A DNA stretch of 47,452 nt from Rhodobacter sp. (GCA_030066215.1 JASJCA010000032.1:1-47452); one strand, 5' to 3'; positions 1 through 8,775 are shown, numbered from the stretch's first letter. A program made the numbers and translations. The notes: a model not told the origin generated them from the letters alone.

Positions 1-669
1 AACAGCCTGACCGCGCTGGCCGCGGTCCGCGCCGTCACCTCGGTTCTGGCCGAGCGCGGCGGGTCTCTGGAGGGTACCACGGTCTCTGTCGTCGGAGCCG
101 CCGGCGCCATCGGCCGCGGCATCGCCCTGCTTGCGGCGCGCGGCGGTGCCCGGATCACGCTGATCGGACGGCCCGGCACCACGCATCAAAGCCTCGACCG
201 GCTGGCCGCCGTGGCCGAGGAATGCGCCCGCGCGCATTCCGAAAGCGCCCGCCCCGAAGTCACGACCGACGCCGAGGCCGCGCTGCCTGCCGCCGAGGTC
301 GTGTTCACCGCCACCAACGCCGTGACCCCGTTCCTCGAGACCCGGGCGCTGCGGCGGAACGCCGTCGTCTGCGACGTCTCGCGCCCCTATAACCTGATCG
401 ACCGGCTCGATGTGCGGCCCGACCTGAGCTTGCTGCGCGGCGGCGTCGTGCAGGCCCCCGACGGGGCAGAACTCGACGCGCTGGCCGAACCGGACCTCAG
501 CACCGCTATCGTCGCCTGCGCCGCCGAAACCATCGTGCTGACGCTGTCGGGCTATGACGGCGCGCATCTTTGCGGCCAGCTCGACCTCGACGAGATCCTG
601 CGGATCGGCGCGGCGGCCGAGGCGGCGGGGTTCCGGCTTGACGCCGACCCGAGCCTCACCCGCCGCTGA
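1..669 (+). CDS. Rossmann-fold reductase, acyl-ACP reductase / amino-acid dehydrogenase-like (5' partial)
   Basis: The reading frame is open from the first base, so the N-terminal part lies outside the window; 222 residues and a TGA stop are visible. About 35 residues in there is a dinucleotide-binding loop, VVGAAGAIGRGIA, followed by a strand ending LIGRPG, as expected for an NAD(P)-binding domain. Further on, TATNAVTPF and VCDVSRPYN resemble the C-terminal half of long-chain acyl-[ACP] reductase and 'predicted amino acid dehydrogenase' (COG5322-type) proteins. The end, LDEILRIGAAAEAAGFRL, also fits that family. The substrate cannot be judged without the missing half. The gene converges on the UbiB-like kinase and their 3' ends overlap by 14 bp. 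The Rossmann fold is clear; the subfamily is inferred from sequence memory. Confidence 0.6.
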   Translation, partial: NSLTALAAVRAVTSVLAERGGSLEGTTVSVVGAAGAIGRGIALLAARGGARITLIGRPGTTHQSLDRLAAVAEECARAHSESARPEVTTDAEAALPAAEVVFTATNAVTPFLETRALRRNAVVCDVSRPYNLIDRLDVRPDLSLLRGGVVQAPDGAELDALAEPDLSTAIVACAAETIVLTLSGYDGAHLCGQLDLDEILRIGAAAEAAGFRLDADPSLTRR

Positions 670-2368
670 CGCTCCACGCCCGAAGCCGCAGCTTGCGCGC
701 CAGATTGGCCAGAAACAGACTGGCCACGGCGAGCCCGGCGGCGATCAGCGCAGGATAGGGTAGGTCGAAGACCCCATAGTCGAACCGGGGCGCCAGGATC
801 AGCCACAGTGCACCGGCGGCGGCGGCCCAGGCGAGCATCCGGCAGATCCAGGCCGCCGCCGAGCGCACCAGATTGACCGAGGAAGTCACCACCCCCTTGG
901 TCTCGTCGAAATCGACCAGGGTCTGCGCGACGCGGTCGGGCAGGGTCTGGGCATAGCTTAGAAGCCCCAGGATCCGCACCGCTTCCGCCTCGGGCGTGGC
1001 GCGGCGGCGCACGGTGCGGACCTCGATCCCGTAGAGCGCCGATTTCAGCGCCGCCCGGTACGGAAACTCCGGATCGAGGCTTAGGATCAGTGTCTCGACA
1101 TTCACGATCGCCCGGAAATAGCGCATCGCGAGGTTCGAGACCGACAGTTCGTGCTTGCGCGCCACCTCGATGACCGATTGCATCAGCCGCGCCGTGCCGC
1201 GTTCGGCCAGCGACGCCTTTCGGTTGAACCGCGCATTCAGCCATTGCCGTGCGCCGGTCACGATCTCGCGCCGGATCTCGGGGATGTTGGCGTCGCTCGG
1301 CAGCGGCCGGATGACCCGCAGCACGGCGCGGTAGTAACGGTCGACATCCTCGGCGCTGAGCGCGGTCAGGATCGCGATCTGCGTGGTCCGGAACTCCTGA
1401 TCGACATGGCCGGTGATGCCGAAATCCACATAGCCGATGCGGCCGTCCGGCAGCGCGACGAGGTTGCCGGCATGCGGGTCAGCATGGAACGCGCCGCGCT
1501 CGAAGGCCTGGCGCAGGGTGTTCTCGAACAGGGTCGCCGCCAGCGCGCGGCAGTCGAGCCCCTTGTAGACCCCGTCTTCGGCCTCGCCGCGGGCGATCGC
1601 GGCCTTGAGCTCGGACATCCAGACGCCGGACAGAAACTCCAGCGTCAGCACCTTCTCGCCGGTCGCCGGCCAATGCACTTCGGGGATGTACTCGCCGGGG
1701 ATCTCGACGTCGCTCTCGCGCAGCTGGGTGGTGAACGCCGCCTCCATGCGCAGGTCCAGTTCTTCGGCAGTCCAGGATTCGAACTCCGACAGCACCTCCG
1801 ACAGCCGCATCCGGCGGGTGACGCCGGTGAGGTCGATCGCCCAGACGATGAAGCGCAGGATCCGCAGGTCGGACCGGACCCGCGCGGCGATGCCTGGGCG
1901 CAGGATCTTCACCGCCACGACGGTGCCGTCCAAGAGCTCCGCCTTGTGCACTTGCCCGAGCGAGGCGGCGGCGACAGGTTCGTCATCGAACCGGCGATAG
2001 ATCTGATCGACTGGTTTTCCGAATTCCTCTTCGATGGCAGCCCGAGCCTCTTCGGCGGGGAAATGCGGCATCGCGTCCAGCAGATATTCGGCCTCGCGCA
2101 CCAGGTTGTTGGGCACCAGATCAGGGCGCATCGCCATGAACTGCCCGAACTTCACCGGGATCCCGCCCAGGGCCTCGAGCGTCTCGCGCAGCATCCGCGG
2201 GAAGGGCGAGGGCGTCTTCGACCGCGCGATCGCCCGGCCGAGCGAGATCACACCCGCCTTGAGCAGCAGCCACAATACCTTGACGAGCACATAGAGCTCG
2301 CGGGCGAGATGCAGGCGCCGCCGGCGCCGCCGCTTGGGTCGAGCGGTGGTCTGGCTCTCGGTCGGCAT
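656..2368 (-). CDS. ABC1/AarF (UbiB-type) atypical kinase family protein
   Basis: A 570-residue protein of the ABC1/ADCK/UbiB family, atypical kinases associated with ubiquinone synthesis or membrane-lipid homeostasis. Visible family marks are the KxGQ segment (KFGQFMAMRPDLVP), the alanine-rich loop AAASLGQVHKAEL, the VAVKILRPGI lysine region, FHADPHAGNL (catalytic/metal loop) and YVDFGITG (DFG-like). Two hydrophobic helices near the C-terminus would anchor it in the inner membrane, as in UbiB. A basic patch (KRRRRRR) follows the start. I chose the ATG at 2368; a GTG ten codons upstream (2398) is in frame and possible. Neither start has a strong Shine-Dalgarno sequence. No ubiE or coq genes lie nearby, so a direct ubiquinone role is not supported by context, and I leave the symbol empty. 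Confidence 0.85.
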   Translation of the reverse strand: MPTESQTTARPKRRRRRRLHLARELYVLVKVLWLLLKAGVISLGRAIARSKTPSPFPRMLRETLEALGGIPVKFGQFMAMRPDLVPNNLVREAEYLLDAMPHFPAEEARAAIEEEFGKPVDQIYRRFDDEPVAAASLGQVHKAELLDGTVVAVKILRPGIAARVRSDLRILRFIVWAIDLTGVTRRMRLSEVLSEFESWTAEELDLRMEAAFTTQLRESDVEIPGEYIPEVHWPATGEKVLTLEFLSGVWMSELKAAIARGEAEDGVYKGLDCRALAATLFENTLRQAFERGAFHADPHAGNLVALPDGRIGYVDFGITGHVDQEFRTTQIAILTALSAEDVDRYYRAVLRVIRPLPSDANIPEIRREIVTGARQWLNARFNRKASLAERGTARLMQSVIEVARKHELSVSNLAMRYFRAIVNVETLILSLDPEFPYRAALKSALYGIEVRTVRRRATPEAEAVRILGLLSYAQTLPDRVAQTLVDFDETKGVVTSSVNLVRSAAAWICRMLAWAAAAGALWLILAPRFDYGVFDLPYPALIAAGLAVASLFLANLARKLRLRAWSVSGG

Positions 2369-2473
2369 CGCGCAGGCCTGGGCCTCAGCCGCCGGCACGG
2401 CGCGTCATGGGCCACGCTGCCCGCGCCCGGCGCCGCGGGTCGCAGGGCCCAGCGTTCCCGATCGCAGCCTCCG

Positions 2474-3340
2474 TCAAGTGCCGGCGGCGGGCAGCGCGTC
2501 GATCAATTCGTCAGCGGCGACGTCGAGATAGGCATTGTTGACGCCGTCGGTGATGTAGACGTAGCGCGCCGCCTGGCTCCGGCTCAGCGCCTTGGCCGCG
2601 AACCCCGCGTCGTCCTGCACATAATCCTTGCGCGTCATCCCAAACGGGCAAACATGGACCAGAACCGCCGGCACATCATTGACATAGGCCACCAGGCGCG
2701 CGGTCTCCTTGTCGTCGTCCAGCCGCTCTAGCTCGACATCCTCACGCAGGTCCGTGTAGCCGAGCGCCTTGAGGTGATCCTCTACCGATTGCGGCATGTC
2801 CAGCGGTGCCTTCTCGGTCGAGCTGCGCGACCGAAGCACAAGCCCGTCCTCGACCACGAAATGCTTCTCGATCAGCTGACGCAGGTCGTCCTTGGTGTAG
2901 TCCTCGATCTCGCCCAGCTTGTCGATCAGCCGATCGAGCGAAAGGCCCCGGTAACGGCCGCGCGCCAGGTAGAGCCGGCATTCGTAGAGGATCTGCGCGT
3001 CGGTGCCTTTGCGCGTGCCGCCGCGCAAGTTTTGCGGGCGCGCGATGTCGGCAACCGCCTCCACATAGCCTTCGGCGGCATCGGCCACGCTGACCAGGCC
3101 AGAGCTGAGCTCACGCATCGCCTGGCGCGCGGTCTCGGGCAGCTGGCGCACCACGTCGCCGGGCGAGCGTGCTCCGATGCGCGGGTCGTAATCGGCATAG
3201 GCGCCCGCGACCCGGCCGGCGGCGTCCGCCAACCGCGCGTAGCCCTCCACATAGCTGTCCACCAGCGCCGTGCCGAGCGACCTCAGCCGGTCGTCTGCGG
3301 TCTCCGATTTCGATTCTTCGCGCGTCGTCGCCTTTGCCAT
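2474..3340 (-). CDS. Conserved-looking hypothetical protein, mostly soluble
   Basis: A 288-residue protein that I do not recognise. It starts at an ATG preceded by AGAGGT at good spacing. The first 110 residues are helical and Ala-rich with no clear membrane segment. The middle (about 112-165) is charged and looks like a small helical domain. The last 90 residues alternate predicted strands and helices (ETARLVAYVNDVPAVLVHV, then AARYVYITDGVNNAYLDV), loosely reminiscent of nuclease-fold N-terminal domains of type I restriction subunits, but I see no complete catalytic motif. It lies 105 bp upstream of the UbiB-like kinase on the same strand and could share its transcript. Codon use and GC match the neighbours, so recent transfer is unlikely. 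Function unknown. Confidence 0.7.
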   Translation of the reverse strand: MAKATTREESKSETADDRLRSLGTALVDSYVEGYARLADAAGRVAGAYADYDPRIGARSPGDVVRQLPETARQAMRELSSGLVSVADAAEGYVEAVADIARPQNLRGGTRKGTDAQILYECRLYLARGRYRGLSLDRLIDKLGEIEDYTKDDLRQLIEKHFVVEDGLVLRSRSSTEKAPLDMPQSVEDHLKALGYTDLREDVELERLDDDKETARLVAYVNDVPAVLVHVCPFGMTRKDYVQDDAGFAAKALSRSQAARYVYITDGVNNAYLDVAADELIDALPAAGT

Positions 3341-3570
3341 GGCAATACCTCTGTATCTGAAATCCAGTCACCGGCCCCGACCCATGGCCGGCGCCGAACA
3401 ATCCTTCCGCAACTGCAGGTAGAGGGTACAGCAGAGCCGCCGAATTGCAAGCCTCAGGTTGCCCGAGGGCCTACGTGCAACGCCCCTCCGCCGACCGCCC
3501 GTGCGGGACCACCCAACCGTAGCCGCGGCAGTTGTGCCCGCCCGCCCGCTGCCCTAGATGCCAGGGCAGG

Positions 3571-4569
3571 ATGCCGACCCTCGACGACAAGACGCTGTCC
3601 GTCGCTCCGATGATGGACTGGACCGACAGGCATTGCCGCTATCTGCACCGGGTGCTGTCGCGGCGGGTGCGGCTTTATACCGAGATGGTGACCGCGCCGG
3701 CCTTGGTGCGCGGGCAGGCGCGGCACCTGTTGCGCTTCGACCCGGCAGAGCATCCCGTGGCCGTACAGTTCGGCGGTTCGGATCCGGCGGAGCTGGCGCT
3801 GGCGGCGCGGATGGCGGCCGACGAAGGCTATGACGAGGTCAACCTCAACGTCGGTTGCCCGTCCGACCGGGTGCAGTCCGGTGCGTTCGGCGCCGTCCTG
3901 ATGCGGCAGCCCGAACTTGTCGGCGACTGCGTGGCGGCGATGATCGCGGCGCAGCCAGTCGAAGTGACGGTGAAATGCCGGATCGGCGTCGACGACCAGG
4001 ACCCCGCCGAGGTGCTGCCGCGCTTCATCGAGACGATGCGCGCCGCGGGCGTGCGGCGGATGGCGATCCATGCCCGCAAGGCCTGGCTCGAGGGCTTGAG
4101 CCCGAAACAGAACCGCGAGGTGCCGCCGCTCGACTACGACCTCGTCTACGCCATGAAGCGCGGGTTTCCCGACATGCACCTGTCGCTCAACGGCGGGGTG
4201 CAATCCCTGGCCGAGGTCAAACACCACCTGGCGTGCGGCATGGACGGGGTGATGATCGGACGCGCAGCCTATCAGACGCCCGCGGCGATCCTGCTAGGCC
4301 TGGATGCCGAGATCTTCGGCGACCGGCGGCGGCTCAGCCCGGACGCGGCGGTCGCGGCGATGCGGCCCTACATCGCCCGGCACCTGGCCGAGGGCGGACG
4401 CTTGCACGCGGTCACCCGGCACATGCTGGGGCTCTTCGCCAGCCGTCCGGGCGCACGCGGCTGGCGGCGGGTCCTGAGCGAGGGTGCGCGTCGTGCGGAC
4501 GCAGGGCTCGAGGTCGTCGACGCAGCGCTCGAGGCCATTGAGCCGGTCGAGGCGGCCCGTGCCGGATGA
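3571..4569 (+). CDS. dusA: tRNA-dihydrouridine synthase A
   Basis: A 332-residue FMN/NADPH-dependent tRNA-dihydrouridine synthase of the DusA branch, which reduces uridines in the tRNA D-loop. The TIM barrel opens with LSVAPMMDWTDRHCR, followed by AVQFGGSDP, the catalytic-cysteine segment NVGCPSDRVQSGAFG, KCRIGVDD, AIHARKAWLEGLSPKQNRE and the phosphate-binding end LNGGVQ...GVMIGRAAY. All are typical of DusA rather than DusB or DusC. I use the ATG at 3571 because AGGGCAGG lies just upstream and family similarity begins there; an in-frame ATG at 3532 would add 13 unconserved residues. The 3' end overlaps the next gene by 11 bp, suggesting translational coupling. Confidence 0.95.
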   Translation: MPTLDDKTLSVAPMMDWTDRHCRYLHRVLSRRVRLYTEMVTAPALVRGQARHLLRFDPAEHPVAVQFGGSDPAELALAARMAADEGYDEVNLNVGCPSDRVQSGAFGAVLMRQPELVGDCVAAMIAAQPVEVTVKCRIGVDDQDPAEVLPRFIETMRAAGVRRMAIHARKAWLEGLSPKQNREVPPLDYDLVYAMKRGFPDMHLSLNGGVQSLAEVKHHLACGMDGVMIGRAAYQTPAAILLGLDAEIFGDRRRLSPDAAVAAMRPYIARHLAEGGRLHAVTRHMLGLFASRPGARGWRRVLSEGARRADAGLEVVDAALEAIEPVEAARAG

Positions 4570-5347
4570 GCTCCAGCGCCGCGGCTGGGTGCGGTTCGAG
4601 CACGATACGGAGCTTGCGGCCTGGGTGACTGCGGCAGGACCGGCGGCACATCGGGCGGTGGCGGACCCGGCGAATTCGGACTGGCTGCGCTGTCGGAGCA
4701 CCTGGTTCGCCGGCGTCAACGTACTGCCGAACGATGCCACCGGTGCCGTGGCGGGCTCGGGGCCGCTTCGGGGCGCGGCGGTCGACGCCATCCGACGGCT
4801 GGGGCTGCCGGCCGACCGCTGGGACCGCGGCCAGGTCTCGGTGATCTATCCCGGCTACCCGCAGCCGCGCGCGGGCGAGCCCGAGGCGGCGTTCCGCTTT
4901 CGCCGCGACCGCGACGCGGCCCATGTCGACGGGCTGTTGCCGGTGGGGCCGTTGCGGCGGCGTTTGCTGCGCGAGCCCCACGCCTTCGTGCTGGGGCTGC
5001 CGGTGACCGAGGCGGGTCCGGGCGCCAGCCCGATGGTGGTGTGGGAGGGCAGCCACGAGGTCATGCGCCAGGCGTTCCGCACCGCCTTGTCGGGGCGACC
5101 GGCGGAGGACTGGCCGCAGGTGGACCTAACCGACGCCTATCACGCCGCACGCCGCCACGTCTTTGAGAACTGCAAGCGCACCGTCGTGCACGCCCGCCCG
5201 GGCGAGGCCTATCTGGTCCACCGCCTGGCGCTCCACGGCGTCAGCCCCTGGCAGCCGGGCGCCGCGGCGCCGGAGGCCGGACGGATGATCGTCTATTTCC
5301 GCCCCGAATTGTCCGGGCCGATCACCGATTGGCTGGCCCGACCTTGA
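4559..5347 (+). CDS. Phytanoyl-CoA dioxygenase-like (2-oxoglutarate/Fe(II)) protein
   Basis: About 262 residues if translation starts at GTG 4559, which overlaps the dusA stop; a longer frame from ATG 4484 runs inside dusA and is less likely. The double-stranded beta-helix iron site is visible: AHVDG gives the HxD pair (about H122/D124), LVHRLALHGVSPW supplies the distal histidine (about H226), and GRMIVYFRPEL supplies an arginine that could bind the 2-oxoglutarate carboxylate. This arrangement fits the PhyH-like branch of Fe(II)/2-oxoglutarate oxygenases. The substrate is unknown. Overlap with dusA suggests co-expression, but a link to tRNA modification would be speculation. It converges on the DUF1289 gene across a GC-rich inverted repeat. 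Confidence 0.65.
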   Translation: MPDELQRRGWVRFEHDTELAAWVTAAGPAAHRAVADPANSDWLRCRSTWFAGVNVLPNDATGAVAGSGPLRGAAVDAIRRLGLPADRWDRGQVSVIYPGYPQPRAGEPEAAFRFRRDRDAAHVDGLLPVGPLRRRLLREPHAFVLGLPVTEAGPGASPMVVWEGSHEVMRQAFRTALSGRPAEDWPQVDLTDAYHAARRHVFENCKRTVVHARPGEAYLVHRLALHGVSPWQPGAAAPEAGRMIVYFRPELSGPITDWLARP

Positions 5348-5352
5348 CCGAC

Positions 5353-5402
5353 TGATCCGCGGAGCGCAGCCCGCGCCGGCGCGCCGGCGCCCCGACGGAT
5401 CA
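5353..5402. terminator. Inverted repeat between convergent genes (possible bidirectional terminator)
   Basis: TGATCCG at 5353-5359 pairs with CGGATCA at 5396-5402. Between them, 5373-5390 is a perfect 18-bp GC palindrome (GCGCCGGCGCGCCGGCGC). The structure lies between two convergent genes and overlaps the stop codon of the minus-strand one. There is no T-tract, so intrinsic termination is not assured. Confidence 0.45.
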
Positions 5403-5639
5403 CTCCGCGCTGCGCTTCCGCCGTGCCGCCCGGCCGCCGCGGCGCTGGCGCAAGAGGCCGGCGCGCGAGGGCAGGTCCGCCATCACCGCCCGCCGTTCCT
5501 CGGCCGTCATCTTCGACCACTGCGCGATCTCGTCGATCGAGCGCAGGCACCCGGTGCAAAGCCGCGCCGCGGGGTGCACCACGCAGATCCGCACGCAGGG
5601 GGATTCGATCTCGTCGCGGCTCCAGATATCGTCTTTCAC
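5400..5639 (-). CDS. DUF1289 domain protein
   Basis: A 79-residue protein with the DUF1289 signature: ESPCVRICVVHPAARLCTGC, then LRSIDEIAQWSKMTAEERRAV. Four cysteines in a CxxxC...CxxC arrangement suggest a small metal-binding knuckle. The C-terminus is a basic tail (RRGGRAARRKR) that could touch nucleic acid. The start is the GTG at 5639, within the GTGA overlap with the end of ruvX, so it is probably translated by coupling. A long in-frame extension upstream is only the antisense-free continuation inside ruvX and has no family support. The biochemical role of DUF1289 proteins is not established. Confidence 0.85.
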   Translation of the reverse strand: MKDDIWSRDEIESPCVRICVVHPAARLCTGCLRSIDEIAQWSKMTAEERRAVMADLPSRAGLLRQRRGGRAARRKRSAE

Positions 5640-6112
5640 GTCCGCTCCCTCAGATGCCGCAATCGGTCCAGCGCGCCTTGCAGGATATAGCCCGCCGCCA
5701 CGTGGTCGATAACCTCGGCGCGACGTTTCCGTGTCGTATCCGCCTCGAGCAGCGCCCGCTCCGCGGCCACCGTCGACAGCCGTTCGTCCCAGAAGCCGAT
5801 TGGCAGGTCGGTGAGCCCGGCGAAGTTGCGCGCGAACGCCCGGGCCGATTGACAGCGCGGCCCCTCGCTGCCGTCCATGTTGAACGGCAGCCCCAGGACG
5901 ATCCCGGCCAACGCGCGCTCGGCGGCGATCTCGATCAGCCGCCCGGCGTCGTCTTTGAATTTCTTGCGCCGGATCGTCTCCAGCGGTGTGGCCACCGACA
6001 GCGAGCCGTCCGACACCGCCACCCCGATGGTCCGGGTGCCCAGATCGAGCCCGGCGATGGCACGGCCGTGGGGCAGGGCGGCGGCGAAGGCCTCGATCGG
6101 CTCGCAGATCAC
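5636..6112 (-). CDS. ruvX: Putative pre-16S rRNA nuclease / Holliday junction resolvase-like (YqgF)
   Basis: A 158-residue RNase H-fold protein of the YqgF/RuvX family, implicated in maturing the 5' end of 16S rRNA. It has the first-strand aspartate motif AGLDLGTRTIGVAVSD, the central GIVLGLPFNMDGSEGPRCQ block, and the conserved end FWDERLSTVAAERAL...IDHVAAGYILQ. These provide the usual acidic residues (D in LDLGT, E in WDERLS, D in VIDHVAA). The start is GTG 6112, which overlaps the ccmI stop in a GTGA; a longer frame to 6259 runs within ccmI and lacks family similarity. It sits between ccmI and the DUF1289 gene, with coupled junctions on both sides. Confidence 0.92.
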   Translation of the reverse strand: MICEPIEAFAAALPHGRAIAGLDLGTRTIGVAVSDGSLSVATPLETIRRKKFKDDAGRLIEIAAERALAGIVLGLPFNMDGSEGPRCQSARAFARNFAGLTDLPIGFWDERLSTVAAERALLEADTTRKRRAEVIDHVAAGYILQGALDRLRHLRERT

Positions 6113-7347
6113 TCGGCCACCCCGGCGTTCTGCGCCGCCGGGCGTATCGCGTCGACGGCACCGGGCGCTTCGGCAAAGGCCTCCTGCGCCTCGGCCCAGA
6201 TCGCGCCGGCGCGCTCGGTCTCGCCCAAGACGCCCAGCGCGTTGATCAGCCGCGCCCAATCCTCGGGCGGGCCGCCCTCGGTCGCCAGCCGCTCGGCCAG
6301 CCCGTCGACCATGCCGCGGATCATCGCATCGCGGTCCGCCGCACTCATCTCGGCGGCGGCGGCCATGTCCTCGGCACTGGGCCCCGGCCCCGCCGCGGCG
6401 GGCGGACGCACAGGCGGAACGAAGCGGATGCCGGCAAGCTGCGCGATTTCCTCGATCTGCGCCTCGATCGGCGGCACCCAGGGCGCGCCCCGCCGGCTTT
6501 CGCCCAAGAGCGGCCGCCAGACGCCATAGGCCAGATCGGGCCGCCCGGTCTGGGCGTGCAGCAGCCCCGCATAGTACCGCGCGATCCCGTTCCGCGGCTC
6601 AAGCTCCAGCGCGCGGGTCACCGCCGCCTCGGCCTCGGGAGAGACATAGCCGCCCGCGGCCAGCACCAGAAGATCGGCATGGGTGGCGTGGTCGTGAGCC
6701 GTCGCGGCATCGCCCTTCAGCGCAATGACCTGCGCCTGGGCCCGGTGCGCGGCGATGAAGTTACCCAAGCGGACCTCGTTGCGTGCCAAAAGCTCCTGGC
6801 CCTGCAGATCGGCGGGATTCTCGGTGACGGCTTCGCGCAGACGGTCCATCAGGTCCAGAAATTCGGGGCCGGCCGGCGGCAGATTGGGCAGTTGCGAGGC
6901 CGCCTGCTGTTCGGCCGCGGCCTGGCCCGGACGCTCTGCCCGGGCGGCGTCGGCCAGCGCGATGCGCTGCTTCAGCGGCAGATCGGAATAGCCCGGTGCG
7001 CCCAGCATCGCGTAGAGCCCCAGGGCGCCGCCGACCAGCACGACCGCAACCACCGCGCCCACCGCCAGCGACACCGGGCGCGGCGCGGCGCGCAGCCCGT
7101 CGGCCTCTGCCGCCGCCTTGTCGGCCTCAAGCAGCCGGCGCGACACCTCGACCCGCACCCGTCCGGCCTCGTCCTCGGTCACCACGCCGCGGGCGAGATC
7201 GCGGTCGACCTCGCTCAACTGGTCGCGGTAGACCTGCACGTCATAGGCCGCCGTCGGCCCAGACGGACGCCGCGCGCGCACCAGCGCCAGCACCAAAAGC
7301 GCACCGACGGCCAGCGCCAGGGCGGCCGCGATTATCCAAAACAGCAT
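6109..7347 (-). CDS. ccmI: c-type cytochrome biogenesis protein CcmI
   Basis: A 412-residue inner-membrane protein of the cytochrome c maturation pathway (System I). CcmI/CycH captures apocytochrome c for haem ligation by CcmF-CcmH. Helix 1 starts at the initiator (MLFWIIAAALALAVGALLVLA), followed by a cytoplasmic loop with the family block YRDQLSEVDRDLARGVVTE and a second helix (about residues 92-115). After that comes a large periplasmic region with TPR-like helices (for example AVTRALELEPRNGIARYYAGL). I chose ATG 7347 because the membrane helix begins there. The other ccm genes are not adjacent. The 3' end overlaps ruvX as GTGA. It is transcribed divergently from soxB. Confidence 0.9.
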   Translation of the reverse strand: MLFWIIAAALALAVGALLVLALVRARRPSGPTAAYDVQVYRDQLSEVDRDLARGVVTEDEAGRVRVEVSRRLLEADKAAAEADGLRAAPRPVSLAVGAVVAVVLVGGALGLYAMLGAPGYSDLPLKQRIALADAARAERPGQAAAEQQAASQLPNLPPAGPEFLDLMDRLREAVTENPADLQGQELLARNEVRLGNFIAAHRAQAQVIALKGDAATAHDHATHADLLVLAAGGYVSPEAEAAVTRALELEPRNGIARYYAGLLHAQTGRPDLAYGVWRPLLGESRRGAPWVPPIEAQIEEIAQLAGIRFVPPVRPPAAAGPGPSAEDMAAAAEMSAADRDAMIRGMVDGLAERLATEGGPPEDWARLINALGVLGETERAGAIWAEAQEAFAEAPGAVDAIRPAAQNAGVAE

Positions 7348-7530
7348 GCGATCCTCATGGCCGGTGATGTATAGCGCCGTCGGCCGCGGCAAAACCCCCA
7401 AAGCGGGACAGGATGCCTCAGCCCCGCGGGTGGGCCATGTCGTTTATCGTCGGGCGAGTGCCGCCTCCTGTCTTGGCATTGCCGGGGCGCGGTTCCATAA
7501 CCCGTGCCGGAGCCATCGGATGCGAGGGAC
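7348..7530. promoter_or_regulatory. Divergent intergenic region between ccmI and soxB
   Basis: The 183 bp must carry the promoter for the ccmI run on the left and probably the sox operon on the right. A purine-rich GAGGGA lies just before the soxB ATG. I see no convincing sigma-70 hexamers or a clear operator dyad. Confidence 0.4.
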
Positions 7531-8775
7531 ATGAAACGCTATTCCGCCTTTGCCATCGCCCGCGAGGCCCTGCGCGGGCACAAAGGCTGGGAACGCGCCT
7601 GGGCCTCGCCCGAGCCGCGCGCGACTTATGACGTTGTGATCATCGGCGCGGGCGGGCACGGGCTTGCGACGGCGTATTACCTGGGCAAGAACCACGGCGT
7701 GAAGAACGTCGCGATCCTGGAAAAGGGTTGGCTCGGCGGCGGCAACACCGGCCGGAACACCACGATCATCCGCTCGAACTATCTGCAGGACGCCTCAGCC
7801 GCGATCTACGAGAAGTCGCGGTCCTTGTATGAGACGCTGTCCCAGGACCTGAATTACAACGTCATGTTCAGCCCCCGCGGCGTGATGATGCTGGCGCAGA
7901 CCGAGCACGAGGTGCGGGGCTACCGGCGCACCGCCCATGCCAACGCGCTGCAGGGGGTGTCGACCGAATTCATCGGCCCGCAAAGGGTCAAGGAACTCTG
8001 TCCGATCATCTGCCTCGACGGTCCGCGCTATCCGGTGCTGGGCGCGCTCTGGCAGCCCCGCGGCGGCACCGCGCGGCACGATGCGGTGGCTTGGGGTTAT
8101 GCGCGGGCCTGTTCGGACATGGGCATGCATGTGATCCAGAAATGCGAGGTTACGGGCGTTCGGACAGAGGGCGGCAAGGTCACGGGCGTGACCACGACGA
8201 AGGGTGACATCGGCTGTGGCAAGCTGGGCATCGTGGTGGCGGGGCATTCCGGCGTGGTGGCCGACATGGCGGGCTTCCGGCTGCCGGTCGAATCGGTGGC
8301 GCTACAGGCGCTGGTCAGCGAGCCGATCAAACCGTGCATGGACGTCGTGGTGATGGCCAACACCGTGCACGGCTACATGAGCCAGTCCGACAAGGGCGAG
8401 ATGGTGATCGGCGGCGGCGCGGACGGCTACAACAACTACAACCAGCGCGGATCGTTCCACCATATCGAGGAAACCGTGCGCGCCCTGGTCGAGACCTTCC
8501 CGATGATTTCACGCCTGAAGATGCTGCGGCAATGGGGCGGGATCGTCGACATGACCGGCGACCGCTCTCCGATCCTCTCGAAGACGCCGGTCGAGGGCGT
8601 CTTCCTCAACTGCGGCTGGGGCACCGGCGGCTTCAAGGCGATCCCAGGCTCGGGCTGGGCGATGGCGGAGCTGATGGCAAAGGGCGCCTCGCCGCTGGCC
8701 GCCGAGTTCGGGCTGGAGCGGTTCCGCGAGGGCCGGTTTATTGATGAGAGCGTTGCCGCGGGGGTGGCGCATTGA
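7531..8775 (+). CDS. soxB: Sarcosine oxidase beta subunit
   Basis: A 414-residue FAD/FMN subunit of heterotetrameric sarcosine oxidase, which oxidises sarcosine to glycine with H2O2 production; the methyl group passes to tetrahydrofolate on the alpha subunit. It shows the dinucleotide-binding motif VVIIGAGGHGLATAYYL at about 35-51, the GNTGRNTTIIRSNY block, and GGTARHDAVAW, whose histidine (about H183) corresponds to the residue that carries covalent FMN in this family. The C-terminal GWGTGGFKAIPGSG block is also typical. Start ATG 7531 follows GAGGGA; an in-frame ATG at 7504 would add nine residues. It is the first gene of soxB-(small ORF)-soxD-soxA-soxG, but is separated from the next gene by about 196 bp that contain a palindrome. 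Confidence 0.96.
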   Translation: MKRYSAFAIAREALRGHKGWERAWASPEPRATYDVVIIGAGGHGLATAYYLGKNHGVKNVAILEKGWLGGGNTGRNTTIIRSNYLQDASAAIYEKSRSLYETLSQDLNYNVMFSPRGVMMLAQTEHEVRGYRRTAHANALQGVSTEFIGPQRVKELCPIICLDGPRYPVLGALWQPRGGTARHDAVAWGYARACSDMGMHVIQKCEVTGVRTEGGKVTGVTTTKGDIGCGKLGIVVAGHSGVVADMAGFRLPVESVALQALVSEPIKPCMDVVVMANTVHGYMSQSDKGEMVIGGGADGYNNYNQRGSFHHIEETVRALVETFPMISRLKMLRQWGGIVDMTGDRSPILSKTPVEGVFLNCGWGTGGFKAIPGSGWAMAELMAKGASPLAAEFGLERFREGRFIDESVAAGVAH

